Notes: generated by a model from the letters alone, not told the origin. A stretch of 28,255 nt of DNA from Cochliopodium minus (GCA_024220525.1 JAMYWO010000092.1:1-28255), one strand, 5' to 3'; shown: positions 9,801 to 21,554, numbered from the stretch's first letter. Translations and numbers: made by a program.

Positions 9801-12800
9801 TCTCAAACCATGAAACAGGAGTCCAGGGAGCTTCTGGAGCTCGTTTCTTTGACAAGGATGATTCAGGACGAAAAGGAGGTCATGCAGAAGCGCATCAAGG
9901 TTTTGGAGGAGCAGGCTTTGGACATTTTGGACTTGCAGAGGAAAATTGAGGAGCAAAGAAACAAATACCAACAATCTGAAATTTCCAAGAAAAAAGTTGG
10001 TAAAAAAATAATAAAATAAAAATTTTTATTAAATTTTATTTTGTAATTTTATTTTGTAATTTTAATTTTTTATTTTATTTGTAATTTTATTTGTAATTTT
10101 TTTATTTAATTTATTATTTTTTTTATTGTTTATTTCCATATTTTTTTTTGTTTTTTTATTTTTTATTTTTTATTAAATTAATTTTAAATTTTAAATTTTT
10201 TATCATTTTTATATAGTCGAGGAAATGCAAGAAAAGATAAACCAATTGATAAGAGAACAAAATCTAAGAGACAAACAAAAAAGCATAGAACATAAAGAAT
10301 CGGAGTTAAAGAAAATTGAGCCCCAGAATGAAAACAGGAGGGAGAGAACTCGTACTTTCGCTCAGGGAAAAAATTCGATTGAACAAATCGAAGAAGAGTT
10401 TGAAAAACAACAGAAAATTAATGATGAGAGAACTTTGTTGAATGAGGAACAAGGTGAAATTATAAATGTTTTAGAAAGCAAAATAAAGGTAAAATAAAAA
10501 TAAAGACTGAAATAAAATGAATTTTTGAAAATTTAAAAATAAAAATAAAAATAAAATAATTACAATAAAAAACAAAAAAAATTTCCAAAAACTGAAATTA
10601 AAAAATAAAATTTATAATAAAAATAAATTTATAAAATAAATCAAAATAAATTACAAATAAAAATAAAATAAAAAATAAATAAAAAATTAAAAGTTTTTTA
10701 TTTTCCTCTTAAAAAAAAACACAATAAATAAAAATGATCACAATAAAAAGAAAAAATACAAATTAAATAAAATTGTTTTTTTTTTTAATTAGTTGTTGGA
10801 AAAAACCAACGAAAATTTGATGAAATCAAATTTGGAAGTGAAGAAGGACAGAAGAATGACAATCATGAAGAACAAGGAGAACGTGGACAGCGAAGAAGTG
10901 GAGAAGATGAAGCAGCAAATAAAGGAGCAGAAGCAAAGAATCGAGTCTTTGAACCAACAACTCAACAAAGCTAAACAAGAGACCATCGACGTGTCCAAGC
11001 AACTCTCCGAGAAAGTCAAAGTATACTTTTCAAAATAAAAAAAAAAAATTAATTTTTTTCACAAGAAATTAATCCAAATTTAATTATTTTGTTTATTATT
11101 ATATTTTTTATTCTTTAAAAAATTATTTTTTTTGATATTCATTCATTTTGTTTTAAAATTTTCATTTTATTTTTTAATTTTTCATTTATTTTATTATTTT
11201 ATTATTTTATTATTTTTTTTTTTAATGTATAATTCTTTCAATAATTTTTTTATCGTTTATTTATTTTTTATTTATTTCATTAATATTTTTTTTATTTTTT
11301 ATTGAGATTTTTTTAATTTTTATTTCTTCATTGATTATGTCATTCATTATTTTATTCATTAATATTTTTTTTAATTTTTATTATTTTATTCATTCATTTT
11401 ATTTATTTTTTTTTATCTTTTATATTATTTGTTAAATTTTTTTTTTCCTAAACAGGAAATGATCAAAGAAAAGTCAGGAGGGAAGAAAGTGATAGGATCA
11501 TTGGGATACATCAAAGAAAACGACGAACAACTTCTCAACCAATACGAAAGACAAGTGGAGGCCCTCAAACAAGAAAACAAGAGGCTCAACACCGAAATTG
11601 TTGATTTAAAGTTTGAATTGTCCACCAAGGACCTTGAAAAGGAGGAAGACATTTTTCCTGAAATGGATTTTGAAAGGTTGCTTAGTGTTGATACTATTGA
11701 GCTCGGTAATATTCAAAATTTTATTATTTTGTTTAACAAAAAATTCATTTTTTAAACATTTTTATTTTTTCATCAATTTTATTTTCATTAATTAATTTTT
11801 TAATTTTTTTGATTTTATTTATTATAATTTATTTTCATTTTATTTAAATTTATTTTTTAATTTTTCATTTATTTTTTAATTTCATTTGTTTTTATTTATT
11901 TTTTTTATTTTTTTTAATTTTTTTAATAATATTTGCTATTTTTTTAATAATATTTGCTATTTTTTTTAATCATTAATTTTTTTTTGACATGTTTTTGTGC
12001 AACAGATACAAAACCAACACCAGAACCCCAATTCGAAAAACAGACAAAAGAACTCACCGAAAAAGTGAAAGAGCTCAAAGAAAAACTCAAAACGCAAAAC
12101 GCACTGCACCAAAACCAAGAAATCAAAATCAACGATTTGAACTTGGAAATTTCCAAATTGAAAACCTCCGCTCATTCAAAAGAAGAGGTGGAGAGACAGC
12201 TCATTTATGTGAAGGACCAGCTCGCTGACGAGAAGAAGAGGACGGAGGATTGGAGGAAGAAGTACAATAATAATGAGAGGGAGATCATTGAGTTGAGGGA
12301 GGAGATCGAGTCTCTCAGGAAGAATCCTGTCACTGTAAGAAAAAACTATTTTAATTTGTTTTTTAAATTTTTTTTAATTTTTTTTTTTCATTTACAATTT
12401 TTATTTCCATTTTTTATTTTATTTTAAATTTTTTATAATCTTTATTATTTTTTTATTTATTTATTTTATTTTATTTAAAAAATAATTTATTATACCAACT
12501 TAATTTTTTATATTTATTTTTATTTTCATTTTATATTTTAATAAATAATTTTTTTATTTAAAGTATTTTAATAATTTATTTTATTTTTTAATAATTTATT
12601 GATCCCTTACTCTTATTTCACCTTTTAGAATAACAAAGAAGAAGAAGACAAAGACGTAAAGGAGATGGAAGAAATAGTGAGAATGATAAGCGCAGAGTCA
12701 TTCGACATCGAGCCAAGCGAAAACAACAAGCAAATCTCAAACAACAATCACAACAACAACAACGAAATCCACAACCTCAACGTGAAGATCAACAATCTTT

Positions 12801-13481
12801 CCTTCACTGTCGAAGATTTGTCTCAGGAGATCACCTCTCTCAGAGAAAAGCTCAATCGTGAGAATAAGGAGAAGAGTGTTTGGAAGAACAGATGTGTTGA
12901 ACTTCAAGAGAAGAAAAATCTCGACAACAATGAAGGGAGTAAAATTTATTTTTTCAATTTATCATATTTTATTTTTTATTTTTTATTTTTTAAATTTTTT
13001 ATTTCTTATTTTTTATTTTTTAAATTTTTTATTTTTTATTTTTTATTTTTTATTTTTTATTTTTTATTTTTTATATTTATTTTCTTTTACTTCAGATGAC
13101 AGTAGAATCAAAGAACTCACAAACATGATCGATAATTTGCGTAAAAATCTTCAAATTTCGGAGGATGAGAAGCTTGAGAACAAAAAGGAGCACGCGGAGA
13201 AGATCAAGGAGCTCCTAAAGCAGAAACAACCCAAAAAAGTCAACTCCGCTTTGTTCGAGCCTTCTGAGGATCAGAAGAATCAAAATAACAGAAATCTCGA
13301 GAAGATATCTAACCTTGAGAAGAGGATTGTTTACCTTGAGAAGGATCTTTATGAGTGCAAGAACATCATCAAGACCAAGGACATCAATTACAACAACAAC
13401 ATCAAAGTTTTAGAGGGCAAGATCAGAGATAGGGAAGATTATATCTTGGATCTTGAAAAAGAATATGGAATTAAGAAATGA
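6878..13481 (+). CDS. Double-PH-domain long coiled-coil protein
   Basis: Fourteen exons give 1406 residues in one frame: 6878-7045, 7109-7258, 7466-7816, 7942-8203, 8259-8317, 8371-8516, 8569-9577, 9699-9999, 10217-10488, 10793-11020, 11456-11705, 12006-12334, 12629-12938 and 13096-13481 (TGA). Residues about 70-175 look like one PH domain (KSLYVDKFVEING, ending SELNEWLKVYY). Residues about 225-330 are a clearer one (CGYLEKKGSSFVSKFNKRW, ending FERWVFYLLTS with the conserved C-terminal Trp). A short acidic disordered region follows, then about 900 residues of Glu/Lys/Gln heptad coiled coil, with a GGGGGD break inside exon 7. This predicts a membrane- or phosphoinositide-tethered scaffold. The start codon directly follows an in-frame TGA, so either this is the start or an upstream exon was missed. 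The long coiled-coil exons are markedly richer in G+C than their introns. Confidence 0.85.
10489..12005 (+). repeat. Low-complexity AT introns within the coiled-coil gene
   Basis: The introns 10489-10792, 11021-11455 and 11706-12005 are built almost entirely of ATTTT/AATAAA words, with no readable frame or conserved block. The exons 10793-11020 and 11456-11705 sit between them. The longest, 11021-11455, is 435 nt. I see nothing in these introns beyond splice sites. Confidence 0.7.
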
Positions 13482-13636
13482 TATAAAAATTTATAAATTA
13501 ATTCAATAATAAAAAAAAATGATTTTATTTTAAAAAGAAAAATATTTATTAGTGTTTTTTTTGGGGTTTTATTGTTTGTTTGTTAATTTACAAAATTTTT
13601 TTTTTTATTATTAAAAGAATGAATGGGAATAATCTA

Positions 13637-14971
13637 TCAATTATCTTTTTCTAAATAAAGATCTCCAACACTCTCATAAACGTTATCATGATCATCTTTC
13701 TTTTCATTGTCATCAATTTCGTTACTTTCATCATCATTGTTGTTCTCATGATCATTCTCTTTCATTATAATATCTGTGATGCTCTTTATAGATTTTTTTC
13801 GGTTGGCGATGGCATCAAAAGAAAGGTCGTCCATGGAATCACTACAACTAACAAAACCAACAAAATCACCAAAACCACCAGAGTTCCTTTTATAAAATTA
13901 AAAAAAACAAAAAAATAAAAAACAAAAATAAAATAACAAAAAATGAAATAAAAAAAACCAAAAACAAAAATAATTTTACAAAAAACAAAAAAAAAATAAT
14001 ATAATAAAAAAAGTAATACCTGTTTAATGGTTGACTGTGGCTGTGTTTAAATTGTTCTTTGATATCTTCAATAGATCTCACTTTGTGTTCCGAAGAACCC
14101 TTGTTATATCCACGAAGCTGCAAAAAATTTTAAAAATAAAGAAAATAATAAAAAAAATAAAATGAAGAAAATAATAAAAAAATAAAAAATTGTAATAATT
14201 TTTTTACAGTTTTGGATTTAGAAGGAAGTTTGGGTTTAGGAGGAAGTTTGGGAGTGAGTTGAGAGTTTTTCTTGGGAGGAGAAGGATATGAAGGCAAGGG
14301 AGGCTTGAAAACGACATTAGGAGACTGAGTGCCAAGAGAATCGCTGTCAAGACTACTGTTGACATCCTCATTATTATTTTTGATTTTGTTTTTGTTTTTA
14401 ATTAGCGGAGTATTGTTGTTTGATAGCGGAGAATTACTTTTTTGCTGGAAGATGGGGGATATCGTTTCTAGGTTAGGTTGTGGGGCTGTTATTGTTTGTG
14501 ATCTTTTGGAAGGATTTGGATAGTATGTTTTCATGTTTTCTTTTGATGGAAATTTTTTTTCTTTTTCATTTTTTTTTTAAAAAAAATTTTTTTATTTTTT
14601 GAATTTTATATTTATTATTTCTTAATTTTCTTTTTTTATTTTTTTACTCATTTTTTTTACATTATTTTTTGATTCTTTCTTTTTTGATTCTTTCTTTTAT
14701 TTATTTATTATTTTATTTTTTGTTAATTTTTTTATCTTTTATTTTTATTTTTTCTTTTTTCTTTTTTGTTTTATTTTTTTATTTTTTTATTTTTATTTAT
14801 TTTTTGTTTTTATTATTTTGTTTTATTTTTTTATTACCAAGTTCGGGAATGTTAAGTTTGGGGATGTTGATTTCGATGTTGTCTTTAGAGGTGTATTTGT
14901 TGGATTCAGCGTCCAAAGAACCATGCTCCACTATTTTCTTTTTTGGGCTTGTAGGATTACTATGAGACCTC
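13637..14971 (-). CDS. Proline/serine-rich protein of unknown function (5' end missing)
   Basis: Four exons join in frame: 14971-14838, 14539-14208, 14117-14020 and 13886-13637 (TGA). The first visible exon enters in phase 2, so at least one upstream exon is missing; nothing suitable lies between here and the N at 15091. The product is low complexity: SHSNPTSPKKK, then a Ser/Asn-rich region, a proline block (KPPLPSYPSPPKK, PKLPPKPKLPSK) that could bind SH3 or WW domains, and an acidic Asp/Glu/Asn tail. I do not recognise a domain. The 3' end is convergent with the coiled-coil gene, with 155 bp between stop codons. Confidence 0.6.
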
Positions 14972-15004
14972 CTAATAAATAAAAAAAATAAAACAAAAAA
15001 ACAA

Positions 15005-15091
15005 AAAATGAATAAATAAAAAAATAAAAAATAAAAAATAAAAAATAAAAAAATAAAAAAATAAAAAAATAAAAAAATAAAAAAATAAAAN
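15005..15091. repeat. AATAAAA-type heptamer tract ending in an ambiguous base
   Basis: A run of A5-7/T heptamers ends at a single N at 15091. On the left is the headless proline-rich gene and on the right the tailless carboxypeptidase. An unresolved base in such a tract marks a place where the assembly is uncertain or sequence was collapsed. Confidence 0.75.
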
Positions 15092-15107
15092 TTTTTTTAT
15101 GATTTAC

Positions 15108-15915
15108 CTTGGGAGTATGGATTAATCAAAGGATCTCCTACTATAATAGATTTGAAATTGAAATTAACGGGATTCTGGAGGATGGCATTGGCACATGCAG
15201 GAACAAATTTTCCACCTGTGTTATTATTCGTAATGATCAAACATATGAAGCGATATTTCTTTCATTTTATTCTTTACCATAGGATTCTCCTGCCACATAA
15301 AAAGGATTCTTTTGTAATTGAGGATGCTTTTGGAAGAATGCGAACAGGAATTGATACAATTGATAACCTACCTCTTGTTGGTTGGTCGGGAAGCTTTTTC
15401 CATCTCCGGCATAAGAGAATCCAACTCCTATTGGATTATCTACGAATAACAAATTGTATTTTTGTCTCCAGGTATCATTATTCCTAATTTTATCAAAGAA
15501 ATATATTTATTGCTTATATATATCAAATAATAATCAAATAATGTTGAAAAGATAAACCATTTGATGAAATTAATCCCTTTTTACTTAAATACCATGTTTT
15601 CATTTCTTTAATTTTTTACCTAAACAAATTAAATCCGCTGGTGAAATTATATTCCTCTATGAAATCTAATCTGAAGGGTCCCATTCCAAAAAATACTTGA
15701 AACAAAGAGGAAATTCCTGGTCCTCCTTCTAGCCATAAGATTATTGGTGCTGTTGATGCGTTTTGGTTAGATTGGAAGTACCAATAAAAAAAATTAGCAT
15801 TTGTCGTTTGATTTATTTGGATATATCCACTCTCCGAATTCTCAAAGGGATTGATTTGAGATTTTAGACCAAATATAAATAATAGAAAGAAAAAAACGAA
15901 CAATTCAGACTTCAT
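15108..15915 (-). CDS. Serine carboxypeptidase, S10 family (3' half missing)
   Basis: Three exons are visible: 15915-15620, 15483-15278 and 15215-15108, giving 203 residues with a good donor (gtaaat) at 15107. Residues 1-19 are a signal peptide (MKSELFVFFFLLFIFGLKS), so the enzyme is lysosomal or secreted. Family landmarks are in order: WLEGGPGISSLF (oxyanion-hole loop), FVDNPIGVGFSY, GESYGGKFVPACA holding the nucleophile Ser166, and IIVGDPLINP. The closest pattern I know is the CPVL/vitellogenic type. The catalytic Asp and His lie in the C-terminal half of this family, and that half is absent: after the donor come about 15 bases and then the N at 15091. The GESYG glycine codon is split by an intron. 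Confidence 0.85.
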
Positions 15916-16140
15916 TTTTTTTTTTATTTATTATTATAATTAAATCAAAAAATTAAAAAAAAATTAAAAAAAAAAATGCATTTTCTTTTTCTTTTAAATC
16001 AACAATTTCTCAAAGCAATTTTCTTTTTTTAATTTTGGATTGAGTAAGAATAAGAACAGGATATAGAAAAAAAATTCAAGTTTAATGTTACTTATACAAA
16101 AATAAATAGTTATTATTATATACAAAAAAGGAGGGATGTT

Positions 16141-16820
16141 TTAGAGAATGGTGCAGGTACATCCCTTTACATCTTTAACAGGCTTTTGATTCAATCTAAG
16201 TTTTTTGGAGTTAATGTTTTGATTAGGAGTAACATTAGAATCCAAAAGCAATTTGGTGACCTGGCAAAAAGTCTCATTGACATTGGTATTCATTTTGGTA
16301 GAAGTTTCCAAGTACGGCAAATTTAATCTTTTGCGCATTATTTCGATATCTTCTTCGTTTACTTGCCTCAGATCAAATAGATCAGATTTATTTCCTACTA
16401 TGAATATCTTGGTGTTGGGTCTTGAATGTGTTTCTATTTCACTCAACCAATAGTTGATTTTGTTGAAAGAATCTCTATCTGTCAGATCAAACATCAATAT
16501 CAAGGCATCTGCATTTCTATAGTAACTTGTGGTGATTGTATGGAATCTTTCTTGCCCTGCAGTATCAAATACATGAAGTTTAATTTTCTTTCCTTCGACA
16601 TTCATTGTGTTCATTTCTAAAAAAAAAATTAAAAATTAAATTTCCTTTGAAAAAAAAAATAGAGAGTGTGAAAAATGATCTTACTGAAATCTACTCCAAT
16701 GGTGCTCAAATACATCTCAGTGAAATCACATTCCACATATCTATGCAAGAAGCTACTTTTTCCAACTCCTGATTCACCAATTAACAATATTTTGAAAAGA
16801 TTATCGTATTCTTCAATCAT
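16141..16820 (-). CDS. Rab-family small GTPase
   Basis: Two exons, 16820-16685 and 16616-16141 (TAA), join in phase 1 to give 203 residues, a normal Rab length. All nucleotide-binding motifs are present: P-loop GESGVGKSS, switch I STIGVDFK, DTAGQE with [13 protein letters not shown] (Rab1/8/10-like switch II), GNKSD, and ETSTK where ETSAK is usual. The C-terminus CTCTIL gives a CaaX-type box ending in Leu, suggesting geranylgeranylation and membrane attachment. It should act in vesicle transport in the exocytic Rab1/8/10 group, but the exact subfamily cannot be fixed by eye. It is divergent from the acid phosphatase gene. Confidence 0.92.
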
Positions 16821-17337
16821 TTTATTTGTTTGGGGTGATTATTTGTTTATAAATTGTTATTTTGTTTGTAAAATATCTTTTTTGATTTTTTTTATTTTTC
16901 TTATTTGAATAAAGAGCTATCTTTTTGATTTCATTCAATCAAAGAGAAATAAACAAATGATTCGCTTTTCATATAATTTCTCTTTAATTTCTTTTTATTG
17001 AGCTGAATTTTTTTTTTTTTTTTATTTTTTTCACTGTAATTTCATATAAAGAAAAAAAATCTCTTTACTCGGGCAATTGAATACAATGTGATTCAATTAA
17101 TAAAGAGTTTATTGAGAATAAATTCCCCTTTCCATTTTTTAAAAAAAGATAAAGATCAAGCCAAGGTTCTTTTAAATCACTGAAAATTATTATCATCAAA
17201 AAATAAAAAGCATAAAGGAAATGTATCTTTTAAATCTTGAATTTAGACTTTCAATCCTTTTCAAATCCATATTCAATCCATTTGAAAACAATTAAAAAAA
17301 ATATATAAATTGGTACATAATAACGAAAAAAAAAAAA
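16821..17337. promoter_or_regulatory. Divergent intergenic region, Rab / acid phosphatase
   Basis: This 517-bp gap should hold promoters for both genes. It contains repeated CTCTTT/AAAGAG words, two copies of TTCATATAA, and an inverted repeat AATTGAAT (17075-17082) with ATTCAATT (17091-17098) around an 8-nt spacer. I see no coding frame and no firm promoter element. Confidence 0.4.
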
Positions 17338-20315
17338 ATGTTAAAGATTTGGTTTTTATTTGTTATGATTATAGCTTGTGGCTATTCCCAAATTTTCTAT
17401 AATATACATTTATCGATTGCTAATGATCCACAGGATGTAAATCAAATATTTTTTAATTATATATATTTTTTTTATATAATTTAAACGTAATAAATTATGG
17501 AAATATAAAAGCTCCCATTTTTAATTGTGGGTTGGAAAACGGACAAAAATACATCAACAAATCTCCAATATGGTTATAATAGTGGTGAATATGTACAAAC
17601 ATTGACAGGTTTTAGCAGGAGTTGTAAAAAAAAATTAAAAATAGTAGCATCTCTCTAATCCGTAGCATATTATTAACCCTATCATTTAATCCTTATATAT
17701 AATTTTAAAGATGATTCCGATGGAGGATTCAATCATTTTGCAATGTTGCCAGTTTTAAATTCATCCATACAATTCAAATACAGAGTAGGAGATAATAATC
17801 AATGGAGTGATGAATTCACGTAAAATAAATAAAAAATAAAAAAAATAAAAATTTTAAAAAATTAATCGTATTAACTTTCAATATAGAACCAATTCCCCTC
17901 CTTATAATGAACCTACTTTCAAAAAGTTTAGTTTCGTCGCAGTGGCAGATTACGGAGTGGATAACAGTGAAAACAACACCATCTCAATTAACAACCTCGC
18001 TTTGAATGACGAAATAGACTTTGTAGTTCATCCAGGAGACATTTCTTACGCAAACGATCATCCTCTAGTTAAAATTTTAAAAAAATTAATTTTTCTTTCA
18101 AAAAATTTTTTTTAAAAAAATTAAAAGACATATGGTATAATATTTTCAAAATATTTTGTATTTTTTTTTAATTTTTTAATTTTCTTTTTAAAATCAAGAA
18201 AAAACTTGGACAACTTGGTTCACTAGAATCCAACCAACACTCACTAGAAAGCCATATATGGTAAATATAGATTTCCCATCTTTTTTTTTTTATTTTTTTT
18301 CAAATTATTTTTACATTGACAAAAGGTATCACCAGGAAATGTAACAACACTCTTTATTACTCTCATCATTTTTTCTTTCATTACTTTTAAAATATTTCTT
18401 TTTTTTTTAGCACGAGAGCTGGTGTAGGAACCCAGTATGTGCTTCACAGACATGTTTATTTTTTTTCTATTTAAATTTTTTATATTCAAAAAAAAAAATT
18501 TTTTTTTTTTATTTTAAAAGACAACTTTACTGCTTACAAATATAAATTTGAAATGCCTGGTATTAACTTTTTTTTTCTCATTAGAAATTTTTTTTTTTTA
18601 ATATTTTTTTTACATTTTTTTTTTAATAAGGAAACCAATCAAAATCCAACACAAATATGTTTTACAGTTGGAATTACAAAAACATCCACTTTGTCTCAAT
18701 CTCTACTGGTAAATATTTTAATTAATTTAAATCAAAAATTTTTTTAATTTATTTATTTTTACTTATTTTTATTTATTTATTTTTTATTATTTTTTTTTAT
18801 TATTTTTTTTTTATTATAATTTTTTTATTTTTAGAAAGTGATTTTCCTGGATACCCTTTTGACCCAATATACGATTCTCAATACAAGATTAAAAGAGATC
18901 TGGCTAAAGAAGAGGAAGAAGCATATTTACAACTAAATTGGTTAGAAGAAGATCTCAAACAAGCCAACCTTCCATCCAACAGAAACAAAAGGTTTTATTA
19001 AAAAAAATTTTTTTTTTAATTTAAAATTTTTTTTAAAATATTTTAAAAATATTTTATTTACATTTTTTATTTTATTTAGATTTTTTTACTATTTTTTTTT
19101 TTTCAAATTATTTTATTTTTTCAGACCTTGGGTTATTATTTATGGACACAGAGGTATATATGACTCTGGAGTTACTGATGATGACAAACCTGGTAAAAAG
19201 AATACAACTAAAAAAAAAAAAAAAGTATCCTTTAATCTTTCAAAACTTTATTTACAGCAAGTGAATATGCAAAGATACAAAAAGGTCATTTTTTTTTTTT
19301 TTTTTATTTTTATTTATTATTATTTTTAAATTTTTTTTTAAATTTTTGTTATTTTTATTTTTATTTTTATTTTATTCAATGAATTTTTATTTTTTATTTA
19401 TTTTTTATTTTGATTTTTAACTTTTATTTTGATTTTGATTTTTTATTTTTATTTTTATTTTTTAGTTTATTTTTATTTTATTTTTTTTATTTTTATTTTT
19501 ATTTTTTGTTATTTATTTTTATTTTTTAGTTTATTTTTATTTTTTATTTTTATTATTTATTTTATTGATTTACTTTTAGTTTTCGAACCCATATTTAAAA
19601 AATACAATGTTGACATATACATTGCTGGGCATGCGCACAATTACCAAAGGTACCCTATTTTTCAAAACAATTTTTTATTTTTTATTTGAATTTATTCTTT
19701 CTTTTTGTTAGAATTTATCCTATTTACAACAACACCATCGTCCAAAAAAATTATGACAATCCTAACGCAACTATTTATCTCATTTCAGGAGCTGGAGGTT
19801 CAATAGAAGGTATTTTAGTTTTTAATTTTTTTATTTTTATTATATTTATAAATTTTTTCATGATTTTTTATTTTTTATTTTTTTTTATTTTATTTTTATT
19901 TTATTTTTATTTTTATTTTTTATTTTTATTTTTTTTTTATTTATTTTTTATTTTTTTTTTTTATTTCTTTATTTTATTATTTTATTTATAAATTTATTTC
20001 ATGATTTTTGATTTTTGATTTTTTATTTCTTTTTTTATTTTATTTTATATTATTTTATTTTATTTTATTTTATTTTTTATTTTTTATTTTTTATTTTATT
20101 TTTTTATTTTTCATTTCTTTTTTTTTAACTTATTTTTTTTTTGGAAAATAGGTTACACTGGACTTGATCCCAAAGTTCCTTGGTTTGCTTTTGGTGTTAA
20201 GGAGTGGGGTTATGGCAAAGTGGATGTCCTTTCCAACACTCAGATTTCTTGGAGCTTCATTCAGACCAACATCAACAAGACAATAGATAGTGTCATAATT
20301 ACAAAACAACATTAA
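17338..20315 (+). CDS. Purple acid phosphatase (metallophosphoesterase), secreted
   Basis: Sixteen exons give 442 residues: 17338-17436, 17512-17623, 17711-17819, 17887-18067, 18128-18134, 18199-18260, 18326-18340, 18411-18453, 18521-18559, 18631-18708, 18835-18991, 19125-19192, 19258-19284, 19580-19649, 19712-19809 and 20152-20315 (TAA). A signal peptide covers residues 1-18. The dinuclear-metal motifs are all intact: ADYG (D128), GDISY (D158, Y161), GNHE (N195, H196), YGHR (H309) and GHAH (H350, H352). It should hydrolyse phosphate monoesters in lysosome-like or secreted compartments. The 7-, 15- and 27-nt exons are required: the 7-nt one restores phase and gives LTYEKTW, and the 15-nt one supplies VSPGN, with HE in the next exon. 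The length is normal for the family. Confidence 0.93.
18128..18134 (+). other. 7-nt microexon (ACATATG) of the acid phosphatase gene
   Basis: The 7 bases ACATATG lie between acceptor ttaaaag and donor gtataat. The upstream exon ends in phase 0 (18067) and the next begins in phase 1 (18199), so exactly one base modulo three must be supplied. The joined peptide SYANDHPLTYEKTW fits the family spacing. Confidence 0.85.
18326..18340 (+). other. 15-nt microexon encoding VSPGN of the phosphatase GNHE motif
   Basis: Five codons, GTA TCA CCA GGA AAT, are flanked by acceptor acaaaag and donor gtaaca. The invariant GNHE motif is split: GN is encoded here and HE by the next exon at 18411. Without this exon the phosphatase would lose a metal ligand. 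Confidence 0.88.
19810..20151 (+). repeat. Long T-rich intron of the phosphatase gene
   Basis: This 342-nt intron is made of ATTTT and ATTTTTT words. The hydrophobic open frames that cross it are artefacts of T-rich sequence. No gene or motif is seen apart from the splice sites. Confidence 0.7.
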
Positions 20316-20399
20316 AAAAAAAAGATTTTCAAGATTTTTAAATTTAAAAAAAAACATTTCAGAGAATAATAAAAAATAAAAAATTAAAAAAAAATTTAA

Positions 20400-21554
20400 A
20401 TGTTGATTGTGAGAAAGATAAATGACCACAACGAGATTAAAGATGTTTTAGAGGGTATTTTATCTCCAAATCTTTATAATGGAATCAATCAGATGAAAAA
20501 TATTCTCAAGGATCATTTGAAGGGGAAAGGATTTCTGCATCTGGATCTATATATCTGCCAAAAAGAAAATATAACAAAAGCTATTTATTTGGAGGTAGAT
20601 AAGCGAATGAATAATTTAGGAAATATATAAGAAAAAAAAATATCATGGCAGATATTTTAAATCTTTTCAAAATTCTTTGATAAATAGATTCATAATAACA
20701 ATATTCCAATATCATTAATCATTATCCTGATTTATTTTATTTATAATTTATAATTTATAATTTATTTTTAATAAAAATAAAGATGGATTTACAAGATGAT
20801 ATCTTTTATGGTGATGAAGATGCAATAGTAAAAATTCTTGAAGAAACCAAAAAGAACAATGATAAAAACACAAGGGAGATAGGTCCGATAGATACCAAAT
20901 ATGTTCAGTTGTGCGAAAAAATGGGAATGGTGAACTACATGGAAGAAGCAAGATCTCATATTCTCAAAATGGACACAAACATAAAGAATAAAATCAAAAA
21001 TAATTTGAAAAAATTGCCCGATAACTTGAGACTTGATGTACCCAAAAAATCAGATGTGGAGAGGATGTTCTCTTTGTTGGACAAACACCAAGACTTTTAC
21101 AAAATTTCTTTTGTGGAGAAATGTGTCCTGTACCATGAAGCATCAGTAATAAGAAATGAAAAAGACCAAGTTGTGGCATTTACAACAATAGTAAAAAATT
21201 TTTGATATTTAAAATTTTCAATTCAAATAATTTTTCATTTTTATTTTTTAATTTTACTTTATTTTTTAAAATTTTTTTTAACCTTAATTTTTTATTTTTA
21301 ATTAGAAACCTTATGGGTGTATTGGGATGTTGAATGTTTCAGTTGATTACAGAAGATTAGGACTTGCTGAAATAATGATTTTTGATTTAATGGAAAGAGT
21401 ATTCAGTAAGTTTGAAGAAAAAGATCCTAATGCTCAATATGAGTTTTTTGCTGAAATTAATCCGTGGAACACAATCTCCCAAAAATTATTTGGAAAATTA
21501 GGTTTTGAACTTCAAGAAGAAAAATTTTGTTGGATTTCTTTTGATCAAAACTAA
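20400..21554 (+). CDS. GNAT acyltransferase, glycine N-acyltransferase/FR47-like
   Basis: Three exons, 20400-20594, 20783-21190 and 21306-21554 (TAA), all phase 0, give 283 residues, close to the usual GLYAT length. The C-terminal half carries a GNAT core: VVAFTTIVKPYGCIGMLNV on strand 4, then the acyl-CoA-binding turn DYRRLGLAEIMIFDLM in place of R/Q-x-x-G-x-G/A, and NPWNTISQKLFGKLGFEL on the closing helix and strand. The N-terminal half (SPNLYNGINQMKNIL) resembles the GLYAT-type N-domain only weakly. It should transfer an acyl group from CoA to a small molecule or amine; the substrate is unknown. It begins 84 bp after the phosphatase stop codon and is convergent with the surface-protein gene. 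Confidence 0.8.

Noticed and set aside
14838-15215. The carboxypeptidase reading on into the proline-rich exon as one gene.
   Set aside because: Phases do not match (phase 1 donor, phase 2 acceptor) and the proteins are unrelated; the N lies between them.
15152-15487. A 111-codon plus-strand frame.
   Set aside because: Antisense of carboxypeptidase exons 2 and 3, which carry the recognisable S10 motifs.
19429-19991. Phe/Tyr-rich plus-strand frames that look like transmembrane proteins.
   Set aside because: They are read-through of T-rich introns of the phosphatase gene; the real exons are 19580-19649 and 19712-19809.
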